From Pteria penguin (Eukaryota; Mollusca; Bivalvia; Pterioida; Pteriidae): DNA of 64,000 nt. Location: assembly GCA_035048485.1 (NCBI GenBank), contig CM068583.1:20001341-20065340 (forward strand), given 5' to 3'. Below, piece by piece: positions 18,540-31,560 of the stretch. Below the pieces are notes generated by a model that saw nothing but the letters and a program-made list of their open reading frames with translations, was not told where the DNA came from and did no database searches. The translations under genes and the position numbers were made by a program. Numbering within the stretch: the stretch's first letter is position 1; each line of letters opens with the position of its first letter.

Positions 18540-18850
18540 TCCACAGAGCTGAAATTATTCAAGAAACTGACTTTAACGCTCCCCTATTGTGCGGTTACTA
18601 TGGCCGCGTTGCGATAGAGATACAGAGGATGAACGTTGTAGTGTATGTACAGCTGACACCAATCGAATCATCCCTTCTATGGAGCACGTATGTGACGTCA
18701 CACGTCGTGAGGTATGCAGGATAAGAGGAACTGAATGTGATTTTCACTTTCGTAGCGTTCTCCTAGAAGCCCGGTCGCGAGTGAGTGAAGCTGTGCGGGT
18801 CAAACGACCAAGATTCATTTTAGATTGACGAGTTTTAACAAACAAAAAGG
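18540..18850 (+). promoter_or_regulatory. Candidate 5' leader exon/promoter area of the myosin light chain gene
   Basis: The light-chain start codon sits eight bases inside an exon that begins after an acceptor, so a leader exon must lie upstream. This patch is higher in GC than its surroundings and ends in a strong donor (GGGTAAGTAC, exon edge 18850). Another donor-like GGTAAGC is at 19085. No firm TATA box was seen, so the assignment is tentative. The region 18081-18539 shows only a weak inverted repeat (18379-18440). Confidence 0.35.
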
Positions 18851-20000
18851 GTAAGTACACATCATTTATTCGTCGATTCTTAAAAATAATATGTGAAAAG
18901 TGGTTTTAAATGCATGCAGATATGTTGGTTAACCATTTCACGGAAAGGGGCACCAATAAGGGTAGTATGCTTCGATGATATGATCCTTTAATGGTTTTAA
19001 GGTCGTTTTTCATTGTCGTAAATGATTTCTTTATCCAGTTGATTAATGATAAAGTACGAATTCGTGCTGAATGTAACTTTAAAGGTAAGCTTTTTGAACA
19101 TCTGCCGCTCCAGAACTTTGTAACAAAGGTTGCAGTTGGGACAATTCGTCATGTGACATTTATTTCCAAATTTGGTTTATAACGATGTATGTGATTGGAT
19201 AAAAGGGACACCTAAGTTTATTTTCTGTCGTTCAATGAAATAGTATTGGTGTGTATGAATTAAATGGACCGAATTGGATTGAAAAGCATAACTGCATGCA
19301 TTATTTATGTCGTTATTTTTTTTCCTTCACTAATACAGAGAAGTGAAGAAAAGGCAAAAGTTTAAAAGATTTTTTTTATTTAGTATAAGAAATAACCGCG
19401 ATAGAAGATACATTTCTAAGTAAAATATTTCCCTACTGCGCGCACACTGATCATTCCAGACATCATCTTCCGCCAAGTGCTATCTGATCTTCCCCAAATA
19501 TTACTCATAAGCTGGTAAATATTTTGCGATGTAAGCATTGATTCACGGATATAATCTGTATCAGTTGCATACTTAAGTAAATGTCTGAAAATTCTTTCGA
19601 GAAAATTTAAAGCATAGCTAGAGATATACAGGGACATGCAACTCTTTTCTTTATTAATAAGTAAATTGTTTTGCTTATCATGGTAGCTGCATGGAGGGAT
19701 GGCCGGTTAAAGGGGGAGGGGCAGGGTGGAGTAGAGATAATGAAATAGCAGGGATGTAAGACGAACAATAAATAAAAAAAATTTGAGCTTTTATAAATCA
19801 CTCGATTGTTTGTATATTTATAGATTTTAAATATAATTTTACGATAGCCGTTTCTAATAAATAGCTTATCAATCTACTAAACTATATGGGATTACTTTTT
19901 TGATATTCATACGCTTACAATCTCATTTTTGTAATCTGTAAGAATGGCTTCTCAGTAACGGGATCATATTAGGCCATAGATGTATGCAATAACTACCAAC

Positions 20001-20476
20001 ACGTGGGTGTCGGTTGCCATTGTCATTATCTGCGCCGGGTGTACATTACCGTCTGCCAAAAACAATAACTCGTAACGCGCATCTCATACCTGGGAATTAT
20101 CTATACCGTCGATCTCCTCTGTGTGTGTAATTGTAAGCATAACTTCAATATGCCGCTGCCATTGCAATATACAAGCACATTGTGCTTTAAAACAAATTAA
20201 CAATTATTTTAGTATGAATTATTACAACCAGTAAAGGCTTTTTTGCAAAATTTGTTCATATTAATGAATTATTTGGGGGTTTCCTCTTTTATTAAGTTTA
20301 TTTATATCATCTATATAGCATGATATTCAAATATTAAAGACTACATTATAAACAATTAAAGTACATAAAATTTACTCATAGAAATTACTAAAGGGTATGG
20401 ATGCGTGTATGAACTACAAATATGTTGAACATGTACACCCTGCGCAGATAATGGCAATGGCAAACGACACTTACGT
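20001..20476. mobile_element. Probable MITE with ~40-bp terminal inverted repeats
   Basis: Arm 20007-20046 (starting GTGTCGGTTGCCATTG) matches the complement of 20431-20470 at 37 of 40 positions, with ACGT just outside each arm. The interior is AT-rich and non-coding. It lies in the presumed first intron of the light-chain gene, which otherwise (18851-21420) holds nothing recognised. Confidence 0.75.
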
Positions 20477-21417
20477 TCTGTACAATATGTATAAATTTTT
20501 GATGTATTAAAATATTAGGTACTACAATGCAAAAGTGTTATCACATGTACACATGCATCCAACCAACGTTTTCAACATAAATGCAAGACAATAAATAAAT
20601 AAAGAAATAGATAAATAAATGAATGAATAAATAGAAATAAAATCAGTCCTACCACAGGTTCGAGAAACTTTTCAAATCTAGTTCATTTTCAATGCACTTT
20701 AGCGTTGCATTACAATGAATACGTATTAAGCGCACGGAGCTATGACGTGTATTTCATTAGATTTGTATTAAATAACATGAAAATGAAATAAGAAATCGTA
20801 ATATTTACAATACAAACATATTTGTGAAATATTTTGTTTGAAAAGACAAATTTTAACCCCATCCCCCAATTATATGGAATTATCTAGGCACAGTTAGCAG
20901 TGACCGATACATGGACATGATATTTAAAGGAAGGGCCTAATTTTTCTTAAGTTTTTGCATCGTCTGGTCAAAATGTAGGACACCCCCTTCCATCCGAGAG
21001 AAAAATACTGAGTCAACGTCTATATTCGCCACTGGTTAGCAATATGGCACTTGTTAATTACTGTGGCAGTAAACATCACCAATGTATGTATAACCGCTTC
21101 GTGCCATCTCCCACCCCATGTCGTTCACCAGAAGCACAGTATACCGCTGTGTTATGTTACGTAATCACATCTAAATGAAACCGGATGAAACTAGAATATA
21201 TACATTAAATTAAGACGATAAACAAACATTTCACATCTGGTGGCCTCTTATCAGACGTGGTAGGGATGGTGTAAATATAGATACCGAAACTTGACACCTG
21301 CGCAGTGGGATGCAATCAGTACGGTACATTAGTTACCACATTGCATATTGATCCCATTCACATTCCACGCTCGAAAGCAGACACTAGTAGTATAGCTAGT
21401 CTAAAAAGTGAGTTTCA

Positions 21418-21534
<117 letters not shown>

Positions 21535-21701
21535 CATATGATTTCAATGCTAACGGTATACATGTAACATATTTTGCAATACATTTATATAATTTCTTTG
21601 TTTTAAAAACATGTTGTATTTATACTTGGATTAGAAAATTCTACTATAGTTTTTTTTAGCATTTTAAAGTAATTTCTTTTTTTCTTTTTACAGAACCAAC
21701 A

Positions 21702-22445
21702 ATGTCTGACGATGTAAGTACAACCTTTTCTTACCCAGCTTCTGGATTATTTCTTGGATTATGTATATATATTATATGGATATACTTGATTCGATTTTAA
21801 CTGCGAGTGGATTTAAATTACAGAGTGGATTTTATTGTTCTCTTAAACAGAAAAGATATTCAGTTGAAAGCTGATGGAGCTCTCTCTCTCTCTCTCTCTT
21901 ACATATTTATTGCCTAAGGCTTGTCATATTCACAGTCAAGGAAAAGATAAAATGTTTATATTTATTTGTATATTAATTTGCGTATTTTGCAAACACAAAT
22001 GCATGAGATTGAAGATGTACATGTAATCATTTTTTTTCTTTATTATAAATTGCCAGTCCGTAATCGTAGCATTCAAGATATAAGGATTTTCTGAAAACTT
22101 TTTCGAGCACTGAACTTCAAATACACGATGAAGATAGTAGTGCCGTTTACTCAGTCGTGTACTCGTGTGCATTTCAAGATAAATGTACATGAGTAAACGA
22201 CAGTAGTCTTGAGAGCGCAACTTAGCGATAGAAAACTACTACAGAGTTAGAGTTAGTTCAAATGGCAAAATGCCCTATGGTGCCCAAAATGTAAGACGTT
22301 TACGCTAAAACGCCCTTTATCCATATTTCAGTTTGTTGCCAGTTTGCGCTAAGAGCAAAGCCTTCTACGTTAGTTAGAGTGCGATTTGCAGCACTCTCGG
22401 AAAAATGATTTAACAAGAACAATGACAAAAGCGCTTTACTATTTT

Positions 22446-22482
<37 letters not shown>

Positions 22483-25400
22483 GGTTTCCATAATGTTAGG
22501 AACCGATCTATGTTTTTTCCGGGTTAATACGCCACATTTCGTTTTAAAAATGTTAAACCAGAGACATAGACTACTTTGAAAGCAGTTTTTACCTCTAGTT
22601 GAACTCTTATCATGTCTGACACACTACAAAAGGAGACAATACTTAAATCGAAATAAAATGTACTATGTGATATTCCCATATATTTCTTCATCTTCTTTAC
22701 CTTTTACATAACAAATGTTTCGTTCTTTATTTCATATACAGAAGGTAAGTCCTAGCAATCTAGACGTAGCACTTTGAGTAACCCATTGCATGCTCTAGAG
22801 TAGATCACCATATGTATATACATGTATATAAATATAGCCCTATAGTACAAAAATAAAAAAAAATCATGACGACAGACATATGCAAGACAAGTAACATTTT
22901 ACATATATTTTGATAATATATCTTCCTCAGAGAAGTAATGGTAGACTACTAATAAAACACACACTTTTTCAAATTTGAAAAAAAGACTGTGTTTTTATTA
23001 GTATATTTTGATAGTTTTTGTTTAATATCTTTGAAATTTAGTATACAGTTTGTGTATTTATAAACAAGTAACGATATACATTTTGTATATATGAAAAAAG
23101 TAAGTTGAATATTTCTCATCACGGAGTACGTAAATATTTTAAAAAGTGGGGGATTTTCACATTTTTGGTATTCTTGGATTTGTCTGGAAGATTTTATCAA
23201 GAACTTTTTCTGTGTTAGCCGAGCAAAGTTTCCTATCACTTTTCTAACCAATGTAGAGGTACCACTAGCACATCCTGTTTCCCGAGAGTCTCCCACGCCT
23301 TATGAATACATGTATCGAACCATATAGTAGCGTTTTGCGTTAACTAGTTTTAATACATGTATATTGTTTTGCAGTGAACAGAATTCTTATTCTAATCAAC
23401 TTAGTAACATTAGTTATATGTAGTATATAAAATTGTAAATGAAGAAAATGTTGATGAACAGGAGTCAGTTTAAATGACATCCATTCCATTAAAGCGAGAT
23501 GAATAGTATCATGAAATAACTTATGCTAACTTATGATAAAATTTCAAGATATCATGTTGTAAAGAAATTACTTTTAAATTAATGTATCAAAGATCAGTAT
23601 GTATCTGAAAAAGTATTCAGTATAGAAAATAGAGTTTGATGAATCAAGATGAAAATCAGTTCATCTTTTATTCAATAGCAGGATAAGAAAAGTCGGGCGG
23701 AAAGAGCGACGTCCAACGTTTTCACAAAACTGCCACAAAAACTTATGCAAGAAATGAAAGAGGTATGGCGTGTACAGAAATATAGAGATGTAGAGTTAGC
23801 TAAATTGTCGATGATCTCTCTTCCAGGCACAGCAACAGAAGGCCAGAGCCGCCACATCAAATGTATTGACCAAGTTCAATCAGAAGGTCATTCAGGAGAT
23901 GAAAGAGGTGCGGATGCGCATGCTCTTATACAAAATGCCGCACTGCCATTTTGACTGATGCATTTTTCATTTCCGCTGATTCAAATTTCAAACGGCATGT
24001 CTGCGCCACATTCGCAACCTTTCTGGGATATTTCAATGACCACTAACGATGCAACTTCTACCTTTCTAACTAATAATCATGCTCACGGGCGTTTTCGTTT
24101 CACAGCTGTTGTTATGGTAACCGATTGATCGTGTTTTCTCTTTATCTAACTTCTCTTATTTGCAGATTTGCTGACCTCCTTTTTCAACTTCAAAAATATA
24201 ATTCCAGCATGACAATTTGCGTATCAGTTATCTCCCCTTTTGCGGATCACGTGCCAGCCTGACTCATTATTGTATTTTCAGCAAATATACTCTCATGTGT
24301 TTTATTTCAATTACAACACGTATGCTTAAACAGATTAACAAGAATTTGAAAGAACACCTAGCACATGCTATTAATTTAGTTTCATGCTTTTACAGCTCAT
24401 GTTTAAAAGAAACAATAATAAAAATAAGATAGGGTATCGGTGGGTAACTTAGAACTTTCATATTAGATATTTAGTCAGCATAGCTATATCCTCGTTATTT
24501 TGACGACTATTTTGATTTTGTAATTCCAAAATATTTTGAAATATCTGAATTTCTGTGTAAATTATATCATAGATATTGTAGAATTTTGAGAATTTTAGTT
24601 GAACTAGTAGTGTGCTAGAGTTAAAACCTTGGCAGTAGGTCTACTTTCTCCCAAATCGTACCATCCCCACCATTACCCGTTATCGGTTTCTTATTTATGT
24701 TTTCCATTCTGTTTTTCGCATGTAATCTGCACGAGTAAGGCTTCCTTATGTTGCTTGTTCATATTGACACGTTGCTTTTAACCTTAATCAATTTCATACT
24801 TATATATAATATTTACTTACCGATACCATTCTGAAACTATTGTTTGGGAAAAAATATTTAATAAAAGAAAAATTCAAGATCATAATACATTTCGAAATAC
24901 ACGTTTCCAAAAAAAAAAAAAAAAGAGAAATAAAAAATAATAATTAATAAAATAAAATTTCTGTTATTAGAAAGTTTACATTAAAACAGTGATGAATAAA
25001 TTATTAAGAAATTTGAAAAACTTATGCATATGTTATAGTTATGCACTTGCATAAAATAAAGATTTTATGTAGATGTACTTGATTTTAACCATGCTCTTCT
25101 GTAGGCTTTCACAATGATTGATGTGAACAGAGATGGGTTTATTGATGTCAATGACCTGAAGGAAATGTTCTCGTCACTAGGTAAGCTAATGAATAATTCC
25201 ATGTGGCCTATATTGCGCCGGCGATGGCAGATATGGAGGGTATAATGTCCCCCAACCTTTTCGGCAACGGAATACCTTAACTCTACCGAAATCCCTATAT
25301 TTTGGTCAATTTTTGACACAGTTTGCTAATCGACCACAGCAAAACACTCGATCTGTTATTGTCCGTCTCAATACCGCACTAGGCTTGCATGTATATATTC

Positions 25401-28282
25401 TCTTTAGGGGTAATGCAGTCGCTTCAACCCTTTGTTTTGATCCTTTAAACTCTTTTCGGTAGTGCCATCGGAAATTGTTAAAAATCACTCATCTTTCGAC
25501 TTTCACTGTAACAAAACTTAAAACTTCTGTTGTAAATTCAAATTGTCGTTTTATAATTTTTGACACTCCTGATCAAAAGTGATCACATGACAACCACAAA
25601 ATAAATATTAAAGATTCAGCTCAAAATTATCTTGCTTGTTTTATTAATGATACATTAGGCATAGAATCATAAATCAGTGACGGATCAAGTATTTCCGAAA
25701 GTGGGCACATGTGAAAGCCATGTATTAGACAAAATATTCAGCCGTTTTGAGTGTGTTCTACCTAATCTTCTATTAATTCCTTCTAAATTTGTGGCAAAAA
25801 AATCTGTCTTGTCTGCCCCTCTATAACCGCTATTGTAAATGTTTATTATATCTATAAAATTGGATATTTTGTAATCGAAACTATGATATGCATAACTTTC
25901 TCACTTTCAGGAAGAACACCAGACGATAAAGACTTGAAAGCTATGCTTGCTGAAGCACCCGGTCCCCTTAACTTCACAATGTTCCTGTCACTCTTCAGTG
26001 AAAAATTAAGTGGTAAGTTTTCTGTGTGTATCATTAATGTAACAAATGTGTAGACACACCAGTTGTCAAATAACTCTGCTATATCAGACTGAGCACAATA
26101 GAGTGTTCCCATACAACCCTGTTTTCCTCAAATTAGCTAGAGTTATCTCCCTCATTGGAGTACAAGCCGATGTAGTCCGCGACTCAAATTACGTCCTGTT
26201 ATGTGATATGTACATACCTATTTGACAATCTTTTCGGAGAGTTGTCGTTCCTGTACAATCCACGCAAAGGGAATGCAAGGACCGTAACTCTGCTTTGGAG
26301 ATTGCCTATTTGATTGATTGATTGATTTTTGTTTAACGTCACACCACGAATATTTCACGTATATGGTGACGGCATCTGCCTGATGCGGGACATACAAATT
26401 TTGACCTTTTGCAACGGACCCACCCGTAGCAGTGAGGGATCTTTAACGTGCCACACATACCACGACACGGGGCCTCGGTTTTTACTGTCTCATCCTAAAG
26501 ACAGGACACCGGCATGACCAGAGCCGGAATCGAACCCCGGCCTCCCGATTAGGAGTCCAGCGCGATACCACTAGGCCACACCGGCTTTTGCCTATTTGAA
26601 AGACGAATTGGTAGACTTTTTCATATATGAGCAGGACGGCAATAAATACATTGAATGTCTGTTATAACCTTTGTTGTATTAAAACATTGGAGCTTCTGAC
26701 GTCTCAAGCTATGAAAAGGAAAAAAACCCAATCAGATTTAGGCTTACAGAATTCTTTTTTTATTTTCATATTTCGTCCTATTGAGGTATTTTTGCCCGGG
26801 GTGTGTGTTTCGACTTGATTTTTTATATGCCATAATAGTGTTACTAATTTCTCGGAATGTTTCCATGAAAAGCATACAGAAATAGGAAAAGACGAATATC
26901 AAAATCTTAATTTCTATCATTAGAAATCTTGATAGATAAAGTTTTATTACAAATCAATGGAGGAATATAGGACTTCAGAGGGTGAAAATATAAAAGGATT
27001 TGCTTTATAGCTAATTGTCTTCAATTTTGAGCGAAGAACGGAGATGGAACTTCAGATTCATGATATATGCAACATGTATTGCCAGTTCTTTTCAATGTAA
27101 AAAGAGTCATGTAATGAACACGCAATGCCAGTACCAAAAGTACCTGACCACATGAAATATGTTTTATCCACAACAGGTACTGACCCAGAAGACACCATCA
27201 GACAAGCATTCAGAATGTTTGATAACGAGGGAAAAGGCAAACTTGCTGAAGAATAGTAAGTAATCTAACTTGTTTAGTTGTTCATTTGCGGACCTTTCTG
27301 AAAAAAACGAAAAGAAAAGATCGAAACGACACATATGAATCGTGCTACTGAAACTACATCTGAATTTAAAGGCACTGGCGGATAAAACTGCTTAAGCATT
27401 TAAACTTTATTATATGTGAAAATTAATGAATTATCTCAAATCTATAATAGTATGATATACATTGTATATCGGTTCTTTTATAACTGATATTTATATCGTC
27501 TTTTTCATATTTATTGACGATCACGCATATTTACTTTCAGCATCAAAGATTTATTAGAGAATATGGGTGATAACTTCACAAAAGATGAGGTAAGTTGAAA
27601 ATGTGTAATTATACACTACAGATCGTTAAAACTTTTCCTGACAATAAAGTAATTGTAAAGACATATACGTTTATAAGTTTTTATCTACACATGCATATAA
27701 AACTTAACAGACAGAACAACACTTAAATTGAGTGAGCGATTGCCAGGGTCCGGCGCCATAAACTGAGAAAATACTTAAGTCAACTCTTTCATCTTGATTT
27801 ACTCCATTATCAAACGTTCAAATAGTCATGTAGAATTTTTTAATTCTATTTATGGATGGAATACAACTAAATAAAATCCAAATTCCAGTTATTAATTCAT
27901 TGTTGAACAGAAAAATATGAAATTATGACACAAGTATATTCTCAGTTTATTGCGCCGAACCCGATCTATAACCATGCCTACCATATACATGTACTTTAAA
28001 TTATTTTCATTGTGGTGTCAAAGCTAAACAAATGTATATGTATAATGAAAAGGTGTACTCACGGCGCGAAACCATTCTTCCACTATCTTTAAACAAATGA
28101 AAGTGACTGAATGAATAAACACTGTTCAATTCAAATTTTGTATTTATTGCATGCTAAAATACATTTTTGTGTTTTTCAAGATGAGGCAAACCTTCAAAGA
28201 GGCACCCATTGAAGGCGGAAAATTAGATTACGATAAATTTGTAGCAATCATCAAGGGTAGTGAACAAGACGATGCTGCATAA
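21702..28282 (+). CDS. RLC: Myosin regulatory light chain (molluscan muscle type), with alternative second exons
   Basis: Binds the myosin heavy-chain neck and, in molluscs, is needed for calcium control of contraction. Coding exons: 21702-21713, 23682-23762 (or 23827-23907), 25105-25180, 25911-26012, 27177-27255, 27541-27589 and 28181-28282; every junction is GT/AG and all phases agree, giving 166 residues. The first EF hand is intact (residues 37-48, [12 protein letters not shown]), the divalent-cation site of regulatory light chains. Later motifs are family-typical: [40 protein letters not shown] and [14 protein letters not shown]; the later loops lack full ligand sets, as is usual for this protein. 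Residues 13-17, ATSNV, match the conserved phosphorylation region. ATG 21702 is the first in the exon and gives MSDD. The ending SEQDDAA replaces the short acidic tail of scallop light chains. Confidence 0.96.
22742..22744 (+). other. Possible 3-nt microexon in the light-chain gene
   Basis: Between coding exon 1 and the alternative second exons, ATATACAG is followed by AAG and directly by GTAAGT, after a pyrimidine-rich tract. If used, it would insert one Lys in phase. The pattern can arise by chance. Confidence 0.2.
23682..23762 (+). CDS. RLC: Alternative exon 2A of the myosin regulatory light chain
   Basis: Eighty-one bases, 27 codons, phase 0 at both ends, bounded by AATAGCAG and GTATGG. 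It encodes [14 protein letters not shown] and then [13 protein letters not shown]. Relative to 2B it is more basic upstream of ATSNV (KK, R and ER) and keeps the TKLPQK segment typical of scallop adductor light chain. The donor GTATGG is moderate. Confidence 0.88.
23827..23907 (+). CDS. RLC: Alternative exon 2B of the myosin regulatory light chain
   Basis: Also 81 bases and phase 0, bounded by CTTCCAG and GTGCGG. It encodes [14 protein letters not shown] and then [13 protein letters not shown], about 60 percent identical to 2A, so the pair arose by tandem exon duplication. Inclusion of both would keep frame but duplicate the N-terminal helix; the 64-bp gap between them is too short for comfortable splicing in many animals, which argues for mutually exclusive use. 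Confidence 0.88.
26103..26164 (-). repeat. 62-bp dispersed repeat, copy 1
   Basis: GTGTTCCCATACAACCCTGT to CTCCCTCATTGGAGTAC is nearly identical to the complement of 49754-49815. Found in a light-chain intron. Confidence 0.8.
26314..26587 (-). mobile_element. SINE family A, minus strand, 12-bp target duplication
   Basis: Inverted (GATT)n tail, GTTTAACGTCACACCACGAA, body and head GGCCACACCGGC with an intact B box (complement of GAATCGAACCCC). TTGCCTATTTGA is duplicated at 26302-26313 and 26588-26599. It closely matches the 2881 copy and lies in a light-chain intron, antisense to the gene. Confidence 0.93.
27745..27966. mobile_element. ~220-bp MITE with GGGTCCGGCGCC termini, copy 1
   Basis: Left end GGGTCCGGCGCCATAAACTG and the complement of the right end (CGGGTTCGGCGCAATAAACT) form terminal inverted repeats of about 33 bp running into GAGAAAATACTTAAG / GAGAATATACTTGTG. 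The second copy, 57838-58062, shares the whole interior (AAAATCCAAAT, AGTTATTAATTCATT). Confidence 0.85.
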
Positions 28283-28915
28283 AAGAGACTTGTGTATACC
28301 AACATTTCATCCATCACCCCGAGTCAAAATTATTCTTCCGATATATCATGTGCGAATGAAGAAAAAGCGGCATCGAAAGTGAACATGTGGAATGGTGACA
28401 TAAAATCAGGCATCATTGTCAACGGAAGACTCTAAACTGTATCAAAGTTTCGGACTTCAAAGGAATTAACGAACTATTCCGGGGTGAATTTCTACTTATA
28501 GTTACCTCCTTTCTTTCTTACGTCATGGAGTTTCGCAAGCCAAAGAGTGTATCATTCCATTTGATTAGATTTGGTAAAGAAAGGCACAGCTGCTTCATCT
28601 CGCTCCCCGGGCCTCATAATGGAAGCGCTGAATACCATCTCAGATGGGCAGCTTTGCCTGTTACCATGGAGACACGGTGACTTCATATGGCGGTTTGTTG
28701 ACATCCGGTTTGCAGTTTTCAGCCTATATGTTGCGAAAGTGTTGTCTCCGATTTTCTGTTGGCTTGGGAAGGACTGTGAAAATGTTTTATCTCTGCAATC
28801 GATGCCACTGTGATTGACCAGCTATCATTTCTGTCTTCAAGTTCAAAATATGCTATGTAATATATGAAAAAGTGTGATTGTCCCAGTTACGAATAAAAGC
28901 AAAATTTATGTATAA
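28283..28915 (+). terminator. 3' UTR and poly(A) signal of the light-chain gene
   Basis: The stop codon TAA is at 28280-28282. A canonical AATAAA lies at 28892-28897, which would give a 3' UTR of roughly 630 bases. Further AATAAA-like signals occur near 29271 and 29384, so longer forms are possible. Confidence 0.6.
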
Positions 28916-28919
28916 TCAT

Positions 28920-31400
28920 CTAGACTGCCTTGTCCTAGTTCATGCGGGTGGGAGTAAAAGAGGATTTTGATAGAATTTCTTCTGTCATATTTGGTTTGTG
29001 TGATGTAATTATCAATACAATATTTGACCTGTCGTTTTATTCATTCATGATGGAACAAATTGTAAAGTTGCGACTTAAATCATTTATTATTTATTTATAT
29101 TTTACTTTATCCCATGGGATATGAGGAGTATAAATATTTTCTTGTGAATGTAAATGTCCGTCCCTCTGGCCAGATAGTAGTCAAGTACTTGATCTACGGC
29201 GGAGCTCATGTCTATTTTGCTTGTTCTCGTGTGGTTAGCGTTTACTGGGCGGTCACTCCCTGACTGTGCCAATAAATTCACCCAATGGGACACAAACTTT
29301 AGTATGTGATAACAGTAAACATGGGCTCCGTAATGCTAACATCCTAGTGGACTGTTCCATGTAATCTCCTATTTATTGTATGATAATAAACCTCTGTGCA
29401 CAGAGTGAAGATGATGTTTGGCTTTTTCTTTGTTGAAAACGTGGCAATACTATACTAATAGTCAAAATTTTGTTTACATTGCAGATCATTGAATAATTTT
29501 CTTTTTCATACGAGAGTATTTAAGTCGAAACTTAGAAATGTAATCGTTCTCATGCCAAGTTTTCGGAATGATAATTAAAGCAAATGTGAAAATATACAGT
29601 AGTTCCAAGTGGACAAAAAAAACTGTCGGGGTAGCATTGTCCACTCTTATGTTGTCCTGTGACTAATCACAAGAAGCGTTCAATAAAATATTTAAGAATA
29701 ATGTAAGCCCAAATAGATGAATTTTAAGCTATTTACGTTAGCGGTATGTCAGTAACGTTCTTGAGACTAATTTGGGAATGCCCTCGTGGAAACTTTGCGA
29801 GAAGGAATGTAGTGATTTGTCCAACCAATGGTCTCCACAGATCATTTCCAAATCTTAGCTTATAAACGCTAAACGATATTTATGACCGATAAATCTATTA
29901 GCTTACCAATTTCAGGGACTATTTACTCGATATCGGAACAGAGGCTCAAACACTAGAATGCTAGTAATAATATGACCTGCCACATTTCACCAACTTTCAT
30001 CACTTGAACTCAGATGGAGGAAAGAATTAACTACAGTATGAAACTTTACCTTTTGAAATGACTCGAAAGGAACACCAGGTCGGTTTCATTCGGCAGACCA
30101 AATACACATAATTGGTAGCCATTAGGTGTTATACATAATGGAATTCATGGTCTGATTATTTCACTTATATGGCAGGGACCAGCGTTCAATGGTTGAGAAA
30201 ACCGGAATCCTCAAAGTATACAGTTGACCTCCGACAGGAACACTGACGAATCTGCGCAGTCCCCCACGAAAGGACAATGCACATGACATTGAGGGAGCAC
30301 AAGTTTATTAAGCGCTTATGTACAAACACACGATCTTGGTGGATCGAGTTATAACGTGAGTGCAACTTACATGCATATGCACAAGGGCACTATTATACAA
30401 TGTAGTAAAGTCATTGGCGTCATTCCATAGCATATGTGTCTAACACGACACCGTAAAGTGTGCTAAAACTTGATCCGCCAAGAGATCAACGATCTGTTGA
30501 TGTAGGTAATTATCTACAGCCTGTATATATGTACTTGTTATTTGGCAGCGCATCAAGGAATGTTGTAACATCACATCCGTGTAGTCAGCAGCGCCACATC
30601 GTCTTATGTTTCAGAGCCAAGATTGATTCCTACAATACAAGCCATAATTGGACGTCTTTGAGACGATGCAGGCTTGAGTTTCTCTGTATGACATAAGAAT
30701 TAGGGATTGTATGTGATATTGGCAGAAAATTCATATACTGAAATAAACATACTAGGCGATGAACGTCGGACGTTCAAGTATCATGGTCACTATCTCTAAC
30801 AATAGCTTGTGTTTCTATTTTCATTACTTTGAATCGTTGAGAGTTTACATCACATTTCACAGTTTTTCAGTTTCACTACGTCAATGAAGATGAACTACTA
30901 TTATATGTAAACTAGTAGCGAATTACGGCATCGCGAAATCTTTCGATTTGACGACCCTGATTTCCATATTTACAGAATAAACGCTCCGTCCTACTTTTGA
31001 TCCAGTAACACCAACTCTCTACTCTTTAATTGTTCACGAGAACAATGAATCATCAAGTTGTTTGTTCAATAGGATTTAAAAGAAGCATAGCAAATAGCGA
31101 TACGAAAGATGCAAAGGAGGAGATCTTCCAAGAACTACATTACAATGTATATTTATAGCATTTTGATGTCCTAAAAGATGGGATATATCGTGGTAGCGGA
31201 GGAGGGATTCTCTACTTTATGATTCAGACCTGCACATCAGCTCTTGAGAGGCGTACACAAGATATGAACAGTTTTACACGTCCGTCGTAGAGGGACCAAT
31301 TATGGTACATGTCTGTCCAGAGCTTGTAAACCTAAATACAGACGGAACCGTTTAGGTTTAAACCATCAAACTAGGTATACATATTCCTTATAACAAGAGG
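28920..31400. other. Intergenic DNA, nothing recognised
   Basis: No domain, exon chain or repeat family with visible ends was identified. Open frames are short and lack support. Confidence 0.5.
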
Positions 31401-31402
31401 GA

Positions 31403-31560
31403 CAGGCTTGGTGTAGTGGTTAAGCGCTTGGCTTGAGGCGCCGACGATCTGGGTTCGATCCCCGGATTGCGCCACTATGTTTAAGAGGATGGTTACCTCC
31501 TACTTCTATGTCGCGATATAACTGAAAAATTGTTGAAAGCGACGTAAAACACCAACCAAC
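31403..31560 (+). mobile_element. tRNA-derived SINE (family D)
   Basis: Head GGCTTGGTGTAGTGGTTAAG contains a strong A box; GGGTTCGATCCCC is a full B box; the spacing suits a Pol III promoter. The 3' part TTGAAAGCGACGTAAAACAC ends in ACCAACCAAC. The short length, lack of an intact acceptor stem and the downstream body make it a SINE, not a tRNA gene. Confidence 0.8.

Noticed and set aside
21850..21875. Extra exon after TCTCTTAAACAG in the light-chain intron
   Set aside because: The acceptor looks usable but no GT donor follows in a sensible distance and the peptide does not match the family.
31403..31475. tRNA gene
   Set aside because: A and B boxes are good but no matching acceptor-stem pair is seen and the sequence runs into a SINE body and ACCAACCAAC tail.
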